This document shows, piece by piece, positions 10,627-17,857 of a stretch of DNA of 26,485 nucleotides. How positions within the stretch are numbered: position 1 is the stretch's first letter; each line of letters begins with the position of its first letter. Position numbers and translations under genes: made by a program. Below the pieces are notes generated by a model. It worked only from the letters and a program-made list of their open reading frames with translations. It was not told the DNA's origin and did not search any database. Source of the DNA: Opitutaceae bacterium (GTDB taxonomy: Bacteria > Verrucomicrobiota > Verrucomicrobiia > Opitutales > Opitutaceae); contig JADJZJ010000061.1 of assembly GCA_016715765.1 (NCBI GenBank), positions 1-26,485 on the forward strand. The letters are read 5' to 3'.

Positions 10627-11327
10627 ACCTGGAGTCAGTGTTTTCCGGGCTGACGGATGCCATGGCGGGTGCGCCCGTCGTGGCGTTGGCCGCGGCCTTC
10701 GCGTGGGGCGTCCTCAGCATTGTGCTCAGTCCCTGTCACCTGGCCAGCATTCCACTGATCGTCGGCTATCTGCAGGGCGGGGGAGCGGTGCATCCGCGCC
10801 GCGCCGCGGGTTTGGCGACGCTTTTTGCCGTGGGGATCCTGCTGTCGATCGCCCTCATCGGCGTGCTCACGGCGGCGGCCGGCCGCATGCTGGGCGACCT
10901 CGGGGCCTGGGGAAATTATGCGGTCGCAGCCGTCTTCTTCGTGTTCGGCCTGCACCTGCTTGATGTGTTGCCCCTGCCGGAAGCCTGGCGGCCGGCGCCG
11001 GGCCAGCCGCGCCGCGGGGCGCTGGGGGCTTTTCTCTTCGGGTTCGTCTTCGGCGTCGCACTGGGTCCGTGCACCTTCGGATTCATGGCGCCGGTGCTGG
11101 GCGTGACTTTCGGCCTGGCGCAGTCCGCGCCCGTCTTTGCGGTCGGCGTGCTTCTCCTGTTCGGCCTCGGGCATTGCACCGTGATCGGCCTCGCCGGGGT
11201 TTCGAGCGCCTGGGTGCAGCGGTGGCTGGACTGGCAAAACGGCACCCCGGGCGCGAAGTGGCTGCGCCGCGCCTGCGGCGTGCTGGTGCTCCTCGCGGGC
11301 GGCTGGCTGATCTATTCGACCCGATAA
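10623..11327 (+). CDS. CcdA/DsbD-like transmembrane thiol electron carrier
   Basis: This 234-residue membrane protein has about six hydrophobic helices and the two cysteine-proline signatures of the CcdA/DsbD membrane domain: SPCHLASIP with Cys38 and GPCTFGFMAP with Cys150. Cys184 in GLGHCTVIG is an extra cysteine in a later helix. CcdA proteins take electrons from cytoplasmic thioredoxin and pass them across the membrane to a periplasmic thioredoxin-like partner. Here the partner is almost surely the exported thioredoxin encoded immediately upstream, whose stop codon overlaps this start. No cytochrome c maturation genes are nearby, so the pair is dedicated to some other task, probably connected with metalloid handling. 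Confidence 0.88.
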   Translation: MNLESVFSGLTDAMAGAPVVALAAAFAWGVLSIVLSPCHLASIPLIVGYLQGGGAVHPRRAAGLATLFAVGILLSIALIGVLTAAAGRMLGDLGAWGNYAVAAVFFVFGLHLLDVLPLPEAWRPAPGQPRRGALGAFLFGFVFGVALGPCTFGFMAPVLGVTFGLAQSAPVFAVGVLLLFGLGHCTVIGLAGVSSAWVQRWLDWQNGTPGAKWLRRACGVLVLLAGGWLIYSTR

Positions 11328-11374
11328 GGGCGGGGTGTGATCTGGCCGCGGCCGCCCGGATTGGCGCTTGATCT

Positions 11375-11394
11375 ATATTCTTTTGAAGGAATAT
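11375..11394 (+). promoter_or_regulatory. Probable operator overlapping the start of the second arsR
   Basis: An imperfect 20-base palindrome with arms ATATTC/GAATAT reaches the first two bases of the ATG at 11393. Repressor binding here would block transcription or translation start directly. It differs in sequence from the operator at 7896-7917, which suggests that the two ArsR proteins have separate targets. Confidence 0.5.
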
Positions 11395-11770
11395 GAATGT
11401 CCGCGTGGAGCTCATCCGAATCTACGAATGCCTGTGCGACCTCACCCGGTTGCGCCTCCTGCATGTGCTCGGGCAGGGTCCGCTGTGCGTCTGCCATTTC
11501 CAGGCCGTCCTGCGCGAGCCGCAGGTGAAGATTTCGAAGCATCTGGGCTACCTTCGGGAGCGCGGTCTGGTCGTCTGTGAGCGGCAGGGCAACTGGATGG
11601 TCTATGCGCTGCCGCGGAAACCCGCGCGGGAACTGCGCACAAACCTCGCCTGCCTGCAGGACTGCGCGCAGGACAACCCCGTTTTTCGGGCCGACCTGGC
11701 CCGCCTGAAGAAACTCGCCCCGCAATTCGCCACGACCGGCCCCTGCGGCTGCGGAGTGGCAGTTCAATAA
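11393..11770 (+). CDS. arsR: ArsR-family metalloid-responsive repressor (second copy)
   Basis: This 125-residue protein is a second winged-helix repressor, only distantly similar to the first. Its core is LCDLTRLRLLHVL and the recognition helix region PQVKISKHLGYLRERGLVV. It carries a striking set of cysteine pairs: Cys13/Cys15 in the first helix, the classic metal motif Cys32/Cys34 in PLCVCHF, Cys87/Cys91, and Cys118/Cys120 in PCGCG at the end. The gene starts 65 bases after the ccdA-like gene and precedes arsC and acr3, so it probably controls that pair. AAGGA is only two bases from the ATG, an odd spacing; no better in-frame start is nearby. Confidence 0.9.
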   Translation: MNVRVELIRIYECLCDLTRLRLLHVLGQGPLCVCHFQAVLREPQVKISKHLGYLRERGLVVCERQGNWMVYALPRKPARELRTNLACLQDCAQDNPVFRADLARLKKLAPQFATTGPCGCGVAVQ

Positions 11771-11799
11771 ACAAAACCCCTTAACCCCATCACTGCCCT

Positions 11800-11830
11800 C
11801 AGGTCTCAGGTTTCAAGTCTCAGGTCTTTC
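11800..11830 (+). repeat. Short direct repeats between arsR and arsC
   Basis: The unit TCTCAGGT recurs, with one variant, three times in this stretch just before arsC. Similar simple leader repeats occur in other gaps in this window. It may be a dispersed element remnant; no regulatory role can be shown. Confidence 0.4.
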
Positions 11831-11841
11831 ATCTCTCTCCC

Positions 11842-12294
11842 ATGTCCGATCCCAAGCCCACCGTTCTCATCCTTTGCACCGGCAACTCATGCCGCAGCCA
11901 TCTTGCCGAGGGCGTCCTCCGGGCGGTGGCGGGTGATATCCTGAATGTCGCCAGCGCCGGATCCAAACCCGCCGGTTATGTTCATCCCATGGCGATCCAA
12001 GTAATGCAGGAGATCGGGATCGATATCTCCGGCCACACCTCGAAGCACATGAACGAATTTCTCGCCGCGCAGATCGAAACGGTGATCACCGTCTGCGGGA
12101 ACGCCGACCAGGCGTGTCCGATGTTTCCCGGCCAGGTGAATCGCCATCACTGGCCGTTCGACGACCCGGCGCATGCGACCGGCACCGAGGCGGAGAAGCT
12201 GGCTGTGTTTCGCCGCGTGCGCGACGAGATCCGCCGGGCTTTCACGGCCTACGCCGACGGCCGCCGCGATGCGCTCAAATCCATCGGTCGCTGA
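11842..12294 (+). CDS. arsC: Arsenate reductase ArsC, thioredoxin-coupled low-molecular-weight phosphatase type
   Basis: This enzyme of 150 residues reduces arsenate to arsenite in the cytoplasm so that it can be exported. The phosphatase-like P-loop CTGNSCRS begins with nucleophile Cys12. The redox pair of the thioredoxin-coupled class is Cys85 and Cys92 in VCGNADQACPMFPG, with the same spacing as Cys82/Cys89 of the Gram-positive enzyme. The DDPA motif in PFDDPAHATG supplies the catalytic aspartate. Length is close to the usual 130-150. Regeneration needs thioredoxin; whether the mini-thioredoxin upstream serves is open. The exporter gene follows after 35 bases. Confidence 0.96.
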   Translation: MSDPKPTVLILCTGNSCRSHLAEGVLRAVAGDILNVASAGSKPAGYVHPMAIQVMQEIGIDISGHTSKHMNEFLAAQIETVITVCGNADQACPMFPGQVNRHHWPFDDPAHATGTEAEKLAVFRRVRDEIRRAFTAYADGRRDALKSIGR

Positions 12295-12329
12295 ATTCTT
12301 CCAACCCAACCGCTCCCTAACCCATTCCC

Positions 12330-13394
12330 ATGTCCGACTCTGTCGCCAGGAACATGTCCTTTCTCGACCGTTATCTGACGGTCTGGATTTTCGCCGCCAT
12401 GGGGCTGGGCGTGGCCCTTGGCCACTTCGTCCTCGCCGACCCCGGGGCGTTTTTCGCCCCGATGACCGTCGGGACGACCAACCTGCCCATCGCCATCGGC
12501 CTGATCCTCATGATGTACCCACCGCTGGCGAAGGTGAAATACGCCCAGCTCCCCAAGGTCTTCGCCAACACCCGGATCCTCACGTTGTCGCTGGTCCAAA
12601 ACTGGATCGTCGGTCCGATCCTCATGTTTCTTCTGGCCGTGCTCCTGCTGCGGGACCATCCGGACTACATGGTCGGGCTGATTCTGGTCGGAATCGCCCG
12701 GTGCATCGCGATGGTGCTCGTTTGGAACGAACTCGCCAAGGGCAGCCGCGAATACGCGGCGGGACTCGTCGCACTGAACAGCATCGCCCAGATCCTTTTC
12801 TACAGCTTCTACGCCTGGCTCTTCATCACGGTGCTGCCGCCGTGGTTCGGATTGGAGGGCAAGATCGTGCAGGTCAACATGGGTGACATCTTTTGGAGCG
12901 TGATGATCTACCTCGGCATTCCCTTCGCCGCGGGAGTCCTGAGCCGGGTGATTCTGGTGCCGTTGAAAGGCGAGGACTGGTACGAGCGTGTGTTCATCCC
13001 CCGCATCTCGCCCCTCACCCTGGGCGCGCTGCTCTTCACGATCGTCGTGATGTTCACCTTCAAGGGTGAGGCCATCGTGCAGCTGCCCTTCGACGTGTTG
13101 CGGATCGCCATTCCCCTGGTGCTGTATTTTGCGATCATGTTTTTCGTGAGTTTCGTGATGGCGAAGAAACTGGGCGCGGACTATCCGCGCTCGACCTCGC
13201 TCGCCTTCACCTCCGCGGGCAACAACTTCGAACTCGCGATCGCCGTGGCGATCGCCGTCTTCGGCCTGCAGTCCGGCGTGGCCTTTGCCGCCGTGGTCGG
13301 ACCGCTGATCGAGGTGCCGGCCCTGATCGGCCTCGTGCACGTGGCCTTCTGGTTCAAGCGACGCTGGTACGCCACGGAAGGTGCGGCGACCTGA
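12330..13394 (+). CDS. acr3: ACR3-family arsenite efflux transporter
   Basis: This 354-residue protein is an ACR3 arsenite exporter of the inner membrane, driven by the proton gradient. Ten hydrophobic segments are visible. The conserved cysteine of the family is Cys125 in GIARCIAMVLVWNELAKG, and the later conserved segment SLAFTSAGNNFELAIAVAIAVFG contains the essential glutamate. PLIEVPALIGLVHVAFW is the typical last helix. The gene is the end of the arsR-arsC-acr3 unit. A second ATG at residue 9 (MSFLDRYL) is also possible as start. Downstream is a repeat-rich gap and no terminator that I can recognise. Confidence 0.96.
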   Translation: MSDSVARNMSFLDRYLTVWIFAAMGLGVALGHFVLADPGAFFAPMTVGTTNLPIAIGLILMMYPPLAKVKYAQLPKVFANTRILTLSLVQNWIVGPILMFLLAVLLLRDHPDYMVGLILVGIARCIAMVLVWNELAKGSREYAAGLVALNSIAQILFYSFYAWLFITVLPPWFGLEGKIVQVNMGDIFWSVMIYLGIPFAAGVLSRVILVPLKGEDWYERVFIPRISPLTLGALLFTIVVMFTFKGEAIVQLPFDVLRIAIPLVLYFAIMFFVSFVMAKKLGADYPRSTSLAFTSAGNNFELAIAVAIAVFGLQSGVAFAAVVGPLIEVPALIGLVHVAFWFKRRWYATEGAAT

Positions 13395-13836
13395 GACCGG
13401 CGCGTATTCATCAACCATTCAAGGGATTGAACCCTTGGGCCGTAACGCTGCAGTCAGCGCTGAAATACCTCGATGCCTGCGAAACCGAAAGGTGTTTCCG
13501 GTAGGCCGCCAGCTTGCTGGCGCGCAATGAGCGGGAGCAAGCTCCCTGCCTACTCGTCGACTGCATCGTTGCGGCCAGGGCCGGACCGGCGTGAACAGCG
13601 GAACGATCCACAAGTTTTATAGCCGCAAAAAGGCGCAAAAAATCAAAGGCGAAGGAAACCATGCATGCGCCTATAGGCGCGCGGAAGAGCCACGGCGGCA
13701 GATTGATATTTTGTGCCTTTTTGCGGCCATACCTTCCGGCTTTGGTCTGCATTCGAGAAATTACCGTGACCTGAACCCGCGGGACCAAAACACGTGTTGC
13801 CAGCCGGCGGGTGGCCCGGTGTTGTGCCCGCCTTAC
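13395..13836. repeat. Repeat-rich gap: family 2 copy 2 and a composite hairpin element
   Basis: No gene is visible in these 442 bases. The block 13479-13555 is the second copy of the repeat at 7712-7780, in the same direction. From 13622 to 13727 lies a composite palindrome: 19-base outer arms beginning GCCGCAAAAAGGCGC (one mismatch), enclosing the perfect 14-base palindrome GCGCCTATAGGCGC at 13667-13680. An open frame crosses the area in the direction of the HAD gene, but its composition is not protein-like. Confidence 0.65.
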
Positions 13837-14427
13837 ATGCAACTCGAAATTCCCGCCGGTCCCTTTGACGGCTACATCTTCGACCTCGACGGCACGCTGC
13901 TCGACACCATGCCGCTCCATTTCCGGGCCTGGGAGGAGGCGCTGCAGGCCGTCGGGCTGAACCGGCCGCTGGAGGAGGACTTTTTTTATTCGCTCGGCGG
14001 CACGCCCACGCGCCGCGTGGCGGAACTCTTTGCCGAGCGCTACGGGCTGAAGCTCGATCCGGACGCGGTGTTTCACCACAAGGAGGCGCTGTTCACCGCC
14101 CGCCAGGCCGGGATGCGGCTGATCGAGCCGGTGGTCGCGTTTGCGCGGCGGATGGCAGTGACGCATCCGCTGGCGGTGGCCTCCGGCGGACCGCGCAACG
14201 TGGTGCGGCACTCGCTGGAGACCAGCGGCCTGGCCCCGTTGTTTCGCGCCGTCGTGACCGCGGACGATGTGGTGCACGGCAAGCCTGCGCCGGACATGTT
14301 CCTCCTCGCGGCGAAACTCTTGGGCGTGGACCCGGAGCGGTGCCTCGTGTTTGAGGATGCCGCGCTGGGGATCCAGGCCGCCCGGGCGGCGGGCATGCAG
14401 GTGGTGCACGTGCCGAGCCGGCGGTGA
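13837..14427 (+). CDS. HAD-superfamily phosphatase/beta-phosphoglucomutase-like protein
   Basis: This 196-residue protein is a haloacid dehalogenase-like hydrolase of the beta-phosphoglucomutase/YqaB subgroup. It should hydrolyse or move phosphate on a small sugar phosphate in the cytoplasm. Motif I is FDLDGTLLDT with the nucleophile Asp16 and acid/base Asp18, motif II is Ser116 in VASGG, motif III is Lys149 in HGKPAPD, and motif IV is FEDAALG with Glu173-Asp174. A small helical cap lies between motifs I and II. The frame is open upstream to 13591, but conserved sequence begins at MQLEIPAGPFDGYIFDLDG, so 13837 is chosen. Substrate cannot be told. Confidence 0.9.
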   Translation: MQLEIPAGPFDGYIFDLDGTLLDTMPLHFRAWEEALQAVGLNRPLEEDFFYSLGGTPTRRVAELFAERYGLKLDPDAVFHHKEALFTARQAGMRLIEPVVAFARRMAVTHPLAVASGGPRNVVRHSLETSGLAPLFRAVVTADDVVHGKPAPDMFLLAAKLLGVDPERCLVFEDAALGIQAARAAGMQVVHVPSRR

Positions 14428-14598
14428 GGCAATTTCGGAAACCTGATTTCGGATACCGGATAGCCAGGCCGGGACTTGAAACTAGAATTTAGCGCCCGAC
14501 TTGATCGTGCCGTTTCCACTTTCCGGTATTCGGTATCCCGTTTCCGGTATTCAACTTCAGGCTTGGGCGGCGGGGGCGTTCCGTGTTCGATCCGCGGC
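14428..14598. repeat. Short gap with repeated TTTCCGGTATTC motifs
   Basis: Between the HAD gene and hisC the motif TTTCCGGTATTC occurs twice close together at about 14519-14551, with a variant CGGTATCC between. A partly inverted relative, GATTTCGGATACCGGA, lies at about 14446-14461. It resembles another dispersed repeat. Nothing coding is seen. Confidence 0.4.
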
Positions 14599-15690
14599 AT
14601 GAAACTGGAGTCCATGGTCAAACCCGAAGTGCGCACGCAGCCGGTCTATGAACCGGGCAAGCCGATCGAGGAGGTCGCGCGCGAACTCGGCTTGGATCCG
14701 GCCGGCATCATCAAGCTGGCCTCCAACGAAAATCCGTTCGGCCCCTCGCCCAAGGCGATCGCGGCCGCCCAGGCGGCGCTCCTGCAGGGCGAACTGTATC
14801 CGGATGGCGGGTGCTTTGTATTGCGGCGCAAGCTGGCGGAGGTGTGGGGACTGAAGCCGGAGCAGTTCGTGATCGGCAACGGCTCGAATGAACTGCTCGA
14901 ACTCGTGGGCCATGCCTTCCTGCGGCCGGGCGACGAGGTCGTGATGGGCAACCCCGCCTTTGTCGTCTACAAGCTCGTCACGCTGCTCTTCGGGGCGACG
15001 CCGGTGGAGGTGCCGCTGGTCAACCATTGCCATGTGCTCGCCGACCTCGCCGCAGCCATCACGCCGCGCACGCGGATCGTCTTCGTGCCCAGTCCGAACA
15101 ATCCCACCGGCACGTCCAACGCCGAGGCGGAACTGCTCGCCTTCGCGCGGGCGCTGCCGGAGCACGTGGTGTGCGTGTTTGACGAGGCCTACGCGGAATA
15201 CCTGGAAACCCCGCCGGACCTGCGTCCGCTCATCGCCGAGGGCCGGCCCGTGATCTGCCTGCGGACGTTTTCCAAAATCTACGGCCTGGCGGCCCTCCGC
15301 GTGGGTTACGGCTATGCCAGCGCGGAAATGGCCGCGCTGCTCAACCGCGTCCGGCAACCCTTCAACGTCAACGCCATCGGCCAGGCGGCGGCGGTGGCGG
15401 CGCTCGATGACCGTGAATTCACCGACCGTTGCCGGCGGGAAAACCGCACCGGCATGGCGCAATTGGGCGAGGGTTTCAAACGGCTCGGCCTGGAATTCGT
15501 GCCCAGCGTGGGCAATTTCATTCTCGTCCGGGTGGGGGACGGCGGCCGCGTGTTTGACGCCCTGCAGCGCCGCGGCGTGATCGTCCGTCCGGTGAAGTCC
15601 TACGGTTTGCCGGAATGGATCCGCGTGACGGTCGGCACCCGCGAGCAAAACGAGCGCCTCTTGCGGGAGATGGCGGCGGCCAGGGTGTAG
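14599..15690 (+). CDS. hisC: Histidinol-phosphate aminotransferase HisC
   Basis: HisC converts imidazole-acetol phosphate to histidinol phosphate, using pyridoxal phosphate, in histidine synthesis. The 363-residue protein shows the fold-type I aminotransferase marks: SNENPFGPS at 42-50, NNPTG at 167-171, Asp195 in FDEAYAEY, the pyridoxal lysine Lys226 in TFSKIYGLAALRVGYG, and the C-terminal arginine in EWIRVTVG. Other his genes are not in the window, so it is an isolated copy. It could act also on aromatic amino acids, as some HisC-like enzymes do. The frame is open upstream through a repeat; MKLESMVKPEVR at 14599 is the likely start, with a second ATG at 14614 possible. Confidence 0.93.
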   Translation: MKLESMVKPEVRTQPVYEPGKPIEEVARELGLDPAGIIKLASNENPFGPSPKAIAAAQAALLQGELYPDGGCFVLRRKLAEVWGLKPEQFVIGNGSNELLELVGHAFLRPGDEVVMGNPAFVVYKLVTLLFGATPVEVPLVNHCHVLADLAAAITPRTRIVFVPSPNNPTGTSNAEAELLAFARALPEHVVCVFDEAYAEYLETPPDLRPLIAEGRPVICLRTFSKIYGLAALRVGYGYASAEMAALLNRVRQPFNVNAIGQAAAVAALDDREFTDRCRRENRTGMAQLGEGFKRLGLEFVPSVGNFILVRVGDGGRVFDALQRRGVIVRPVKSYGLPEWIRVTVGTREQNERLLREMAAARV

Positions 15691-16005
15691 GAGAGGGGCG
15701 TTATAGATTTATGCCGTACACAGGGAGCGGGTCCTTCCCTGTACCCGCCATCGAACGTGGGCTCGGCCAGCGCCAACGGTGTCGCCGCTGAAACAGCCAG
15801 CGCCAACGGTGTCACCTCGGATACAGCCAGCGCCAACGGCGCGACACCATAATAGCCTGGGGCAACGCCCCAGGAATGGATGACAGCCGATAGTATGAGG
15901 GCTGAAGGCCCGATCCATTGTCCCGCCTCGTGTACCACTAGCATCGCTAAAGCATTTTTCCCCTTCGAGGCGCCATGGCGCGCACCAAGGTGCGGCCCTA
16001 CAAAA
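15691..16005. repeat. Repeat region: 30-base tandem repeat and dispersed repeat family 3, copy A
   Basis: At 15768-15848 a 30-base unit starting CAGCGCCAACGG is repeated 2.7 times. It is followed from about 15853 to 16004 by a copy of the repeat family found twice more at 22003-22109 and 22188-22312. Shared parts in order are CCTGGGGCAACGCCCCAGGA, GAGGGCTGAAGGCCCGATCC and, at the end, GCACCAAGGTGCGGCCCTAC. The first and third parts are palindromic. No intact gene is present here. Confidence 0.7.
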
Positions 16006-17613
16006 TCACAAGGGCAATTGATCACAATTTAACTGCGCTGATGCCGTCGGGCGGTTCAACTTGAGATGGTCGCGGATGGCTTCGAGGGCGGGATGGCGTT
16101 CGGCGGTGAACAGCCACCGGTCGCTCCCGAGCACCTTGGCGGCCCGCGCGAGGAGTTCGCGGGAGGGTTTTCGCATCGTCACCAATTGCCGCAGCCGGGC
16201 GGGCAGGGCCTCGAGGTGGTTCAGTTCCAGGTCCAATTCGATCAGACGGCTCAACACCGCCTGATTCTTCGGATCGTCTGCAGCGGTGCGGATCAGGAGA
16301 TCACGGGCCGGTTTACTCGCCCCGGCGTCATGCAGGAGGTTGCTGATCATGAGCAGGTTGCCCGACCGCAGGGCGGGGCCGGCGACGAAGCGACTGTAGG
16401 CCAGAAACCCTGCGCCAGGATCGTTGCTGCCATAATGGGCGATGGCCTTGAGCCCATGGCAGAGAGTCAGCAGCGGTTCGTCGAGGGCCGGAGTCCCGGC
16501 CGTCAATTCGTCGGCCTGGGTTAGCGCGGCTGGGTAGTCTTTGGCGGTGATCAGGGCTTCCAGGGTGAGCACCGCGGCGCCGGGTTTGGCTGCGCTGCTG
16601 GCGGGCAGCCTGTCGCTGACTTGGCGGGCGAGGGCGGCATCGCCCGTGGTCGCCGCGAAATCACCCAAGGCCAGCAGGATTTTTTCGTCCCCCGCGAAAT
16701 GATGCAGCAGTTCATCGGTGGTTTGCCGGAGGGCGGCAAAATCGCCTTCGCGGACATGGGCGTGAAGCCGATCAATGCGGGGGAGGGCGGAATCCGGCCG
16801 GCGCAGTTGGAAGATCAGCGACAGGCGGTGCGCTTCGGCAAACCGCCCGGACTGGCGCAAAAAAGAGGAGCCTAGGGCATAGACCTCCTCATCGTCGGGG
16901 AAATCCGCCGCGAGATCGCGCACGAGATGCAGCGCAAGGTCGGCATACCCGCGTTCCCACTGAATCCTTGCCCGGAGCAGGCGGCTGTCCCGGTTATTCG
17001 CCAAACCCGTCGTAGCCAGATAACGTTCGGCCCGGTCGTAGTAACCCCGTTGGTAGCAGGCCGTGGCCGCCGCCATGCCGGCCATTTCTCCCAATGCCTC
17101 CGCCATAAGGGGCGATTGTCGGATATGATCGGCCAGTTCGATGACTTTCGCATCTTTTTGGACATTGAGCAGATAGGCAAACACGATCCGGGCATAGGCG
17201 GGGTCACGCGGGTGATGGGTCAGTCCATTGACCAAAAGCTCCCGGGCCAGATCGGGCCGTTGGTTGTCGGCGTAGAGTTGTGCCAGCAGAAGGCGGCCCT
17301 CCCTCGATGCCGGGTATCGCGTCAGGCCCAGACGAAGATTGTGAAAGCCGGCGGCGGCATTGCCTGTTTCAAATTGGATCAGGGATTTTGCGATGAGCGA
17401 CCGGCCCTTCGCGGCTTGGAAATGGTGCCAGCGGTTGGGCAACAGAATATCGCCAAAGGCGACCGCGGCATGCCCCTGTTGGTGTTTGATCCAGAGGAAC
17501 AGAGTGAAGGTGCCACCCACATACAATAGGGCGATGCCCGACAGGCAGAGGAGGGAGAGGCGGAGAAATCTGCTTGGGGGCAACGACACTTTTCGCTGGT
17601 TAAACATTGGCAT
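16006..17613 (-). CDS. Membrane-anchored tetratricopeptide-repeat protein
   Basis: This protein of about 535 residues begins with a short basic stretch (MPMFNQRK) and one strong hydrophobic segment, LRLSLLCLSGIALLYVGGTF, so it is probably anchored in the inner membrane with the rest in the periplasm. The rest is helical with TPR-like pairs such as GRLLLAQLYADNQRPDLARE and AERYLATTG repeated through the chain. No catalytic motif is seen. The frame extends to a GTG at 17709, but the ATG at 17613 gives a normal membrane anchor and is preferred. The gene diverges from the polysaccharide export genes, so a scaffold role in the same surface system is plausible. Its stop codon touches the edge of a dispersed repeat, so the last residues may have been altered by repeat insertion. 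Confidence 0.75.
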   Translation of the reverse strand: MPMFNQRKVSLPPSRFLRLSLLCLSGIALLYVGGTFTLFLWIKHQQGHAAVAFGDILLPNRWHHFQAAKGRSLIAKSLIQFETGNAAAGFHNLRLGLTRYPASREGRLLLAQLYADNQRPDLARELLVNGLTHHPRDPAYARIVFAYLLNVQKDAKVIELADHIRQSPLMAEALGEMAGMAAATACYQRGYYDRAERYLATTGLANNRDSRLLRARIQWERGYADLALHLVRDLAADFPDDEEVYALGSSFLRQSGRFAEAHRLSLIFQLRRPDSALPRIDRLHAHVREGDFAALRQTTDELLHHFAGDEKILLALGDFAATTGDAALARQVSDRLPASSAAKPGAAVLTLEALITAKDYPAALTQADELTAGTPALDEPLLTLCHGLKAIAHYGSNDPGAGFLAYSRFVAGPALRSGNLLMISNLLHDAGASKPARDLLIRTAADDPKNQAVLSRLIELDLELNHLEALPARLRQLVTMRKPSRELLARAAKVLGSDRWLFTAERHPALEAIRDHLKLNRPTASAQLNCDQLPL

Positions 17614-17857
17614 TTGTCCGACGCTGCGGGGTGTCAGCGAATGGAGAGACGGGTGACCGGAATGACCATGGAAGGCTTCGTAAAAAACGATCAATAAAAT
17701 TCTTGCCACCTTCTAAGGTATTATCCTTCCTAGGCTTTTGAAATCGCTTCCAGGCGCTATCAACCAACCTGATTCGACGATTAGATCCAGCCAATGGATT
17801 TGTGCTTAGTCTTTTCAATCACACCAAACTTCACCTAGAACCGACTACCTACTGCAT
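17614..17857. promoter_or_regulatory. AT-rich divergent promoter region of the surface polysaccharide genes
   Basis: Between the TPR gene (minus) and the beta-barrel gene (plus), base composition falls well below the local GC level, especially at 17680-17857. This is expected for two divergent promoters. I cannot name a convincing -35/-10 pair or operator. Confidence 0.4.

Noticed and set aside
12249..13418. Minus-strand open frame opposite acr3, rich in His, Asp and Glu
   Set aside because: The antisense of hydrophobic codons gives such polar strings. The ACR3 reading is certain.
13591..13836. N-terminal extension of the HAD protein
   Set aside because: The stretch lies in a composite palindromic repeat, and HAD similarity begins only at 13837.
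15600..16025. Minus-strand frame with TPLALAVS-like repeats
   Set aside because: It consists of a tandem repeat and a dispersed repeat and overlaps the end of hisC; no sign of a real protein.
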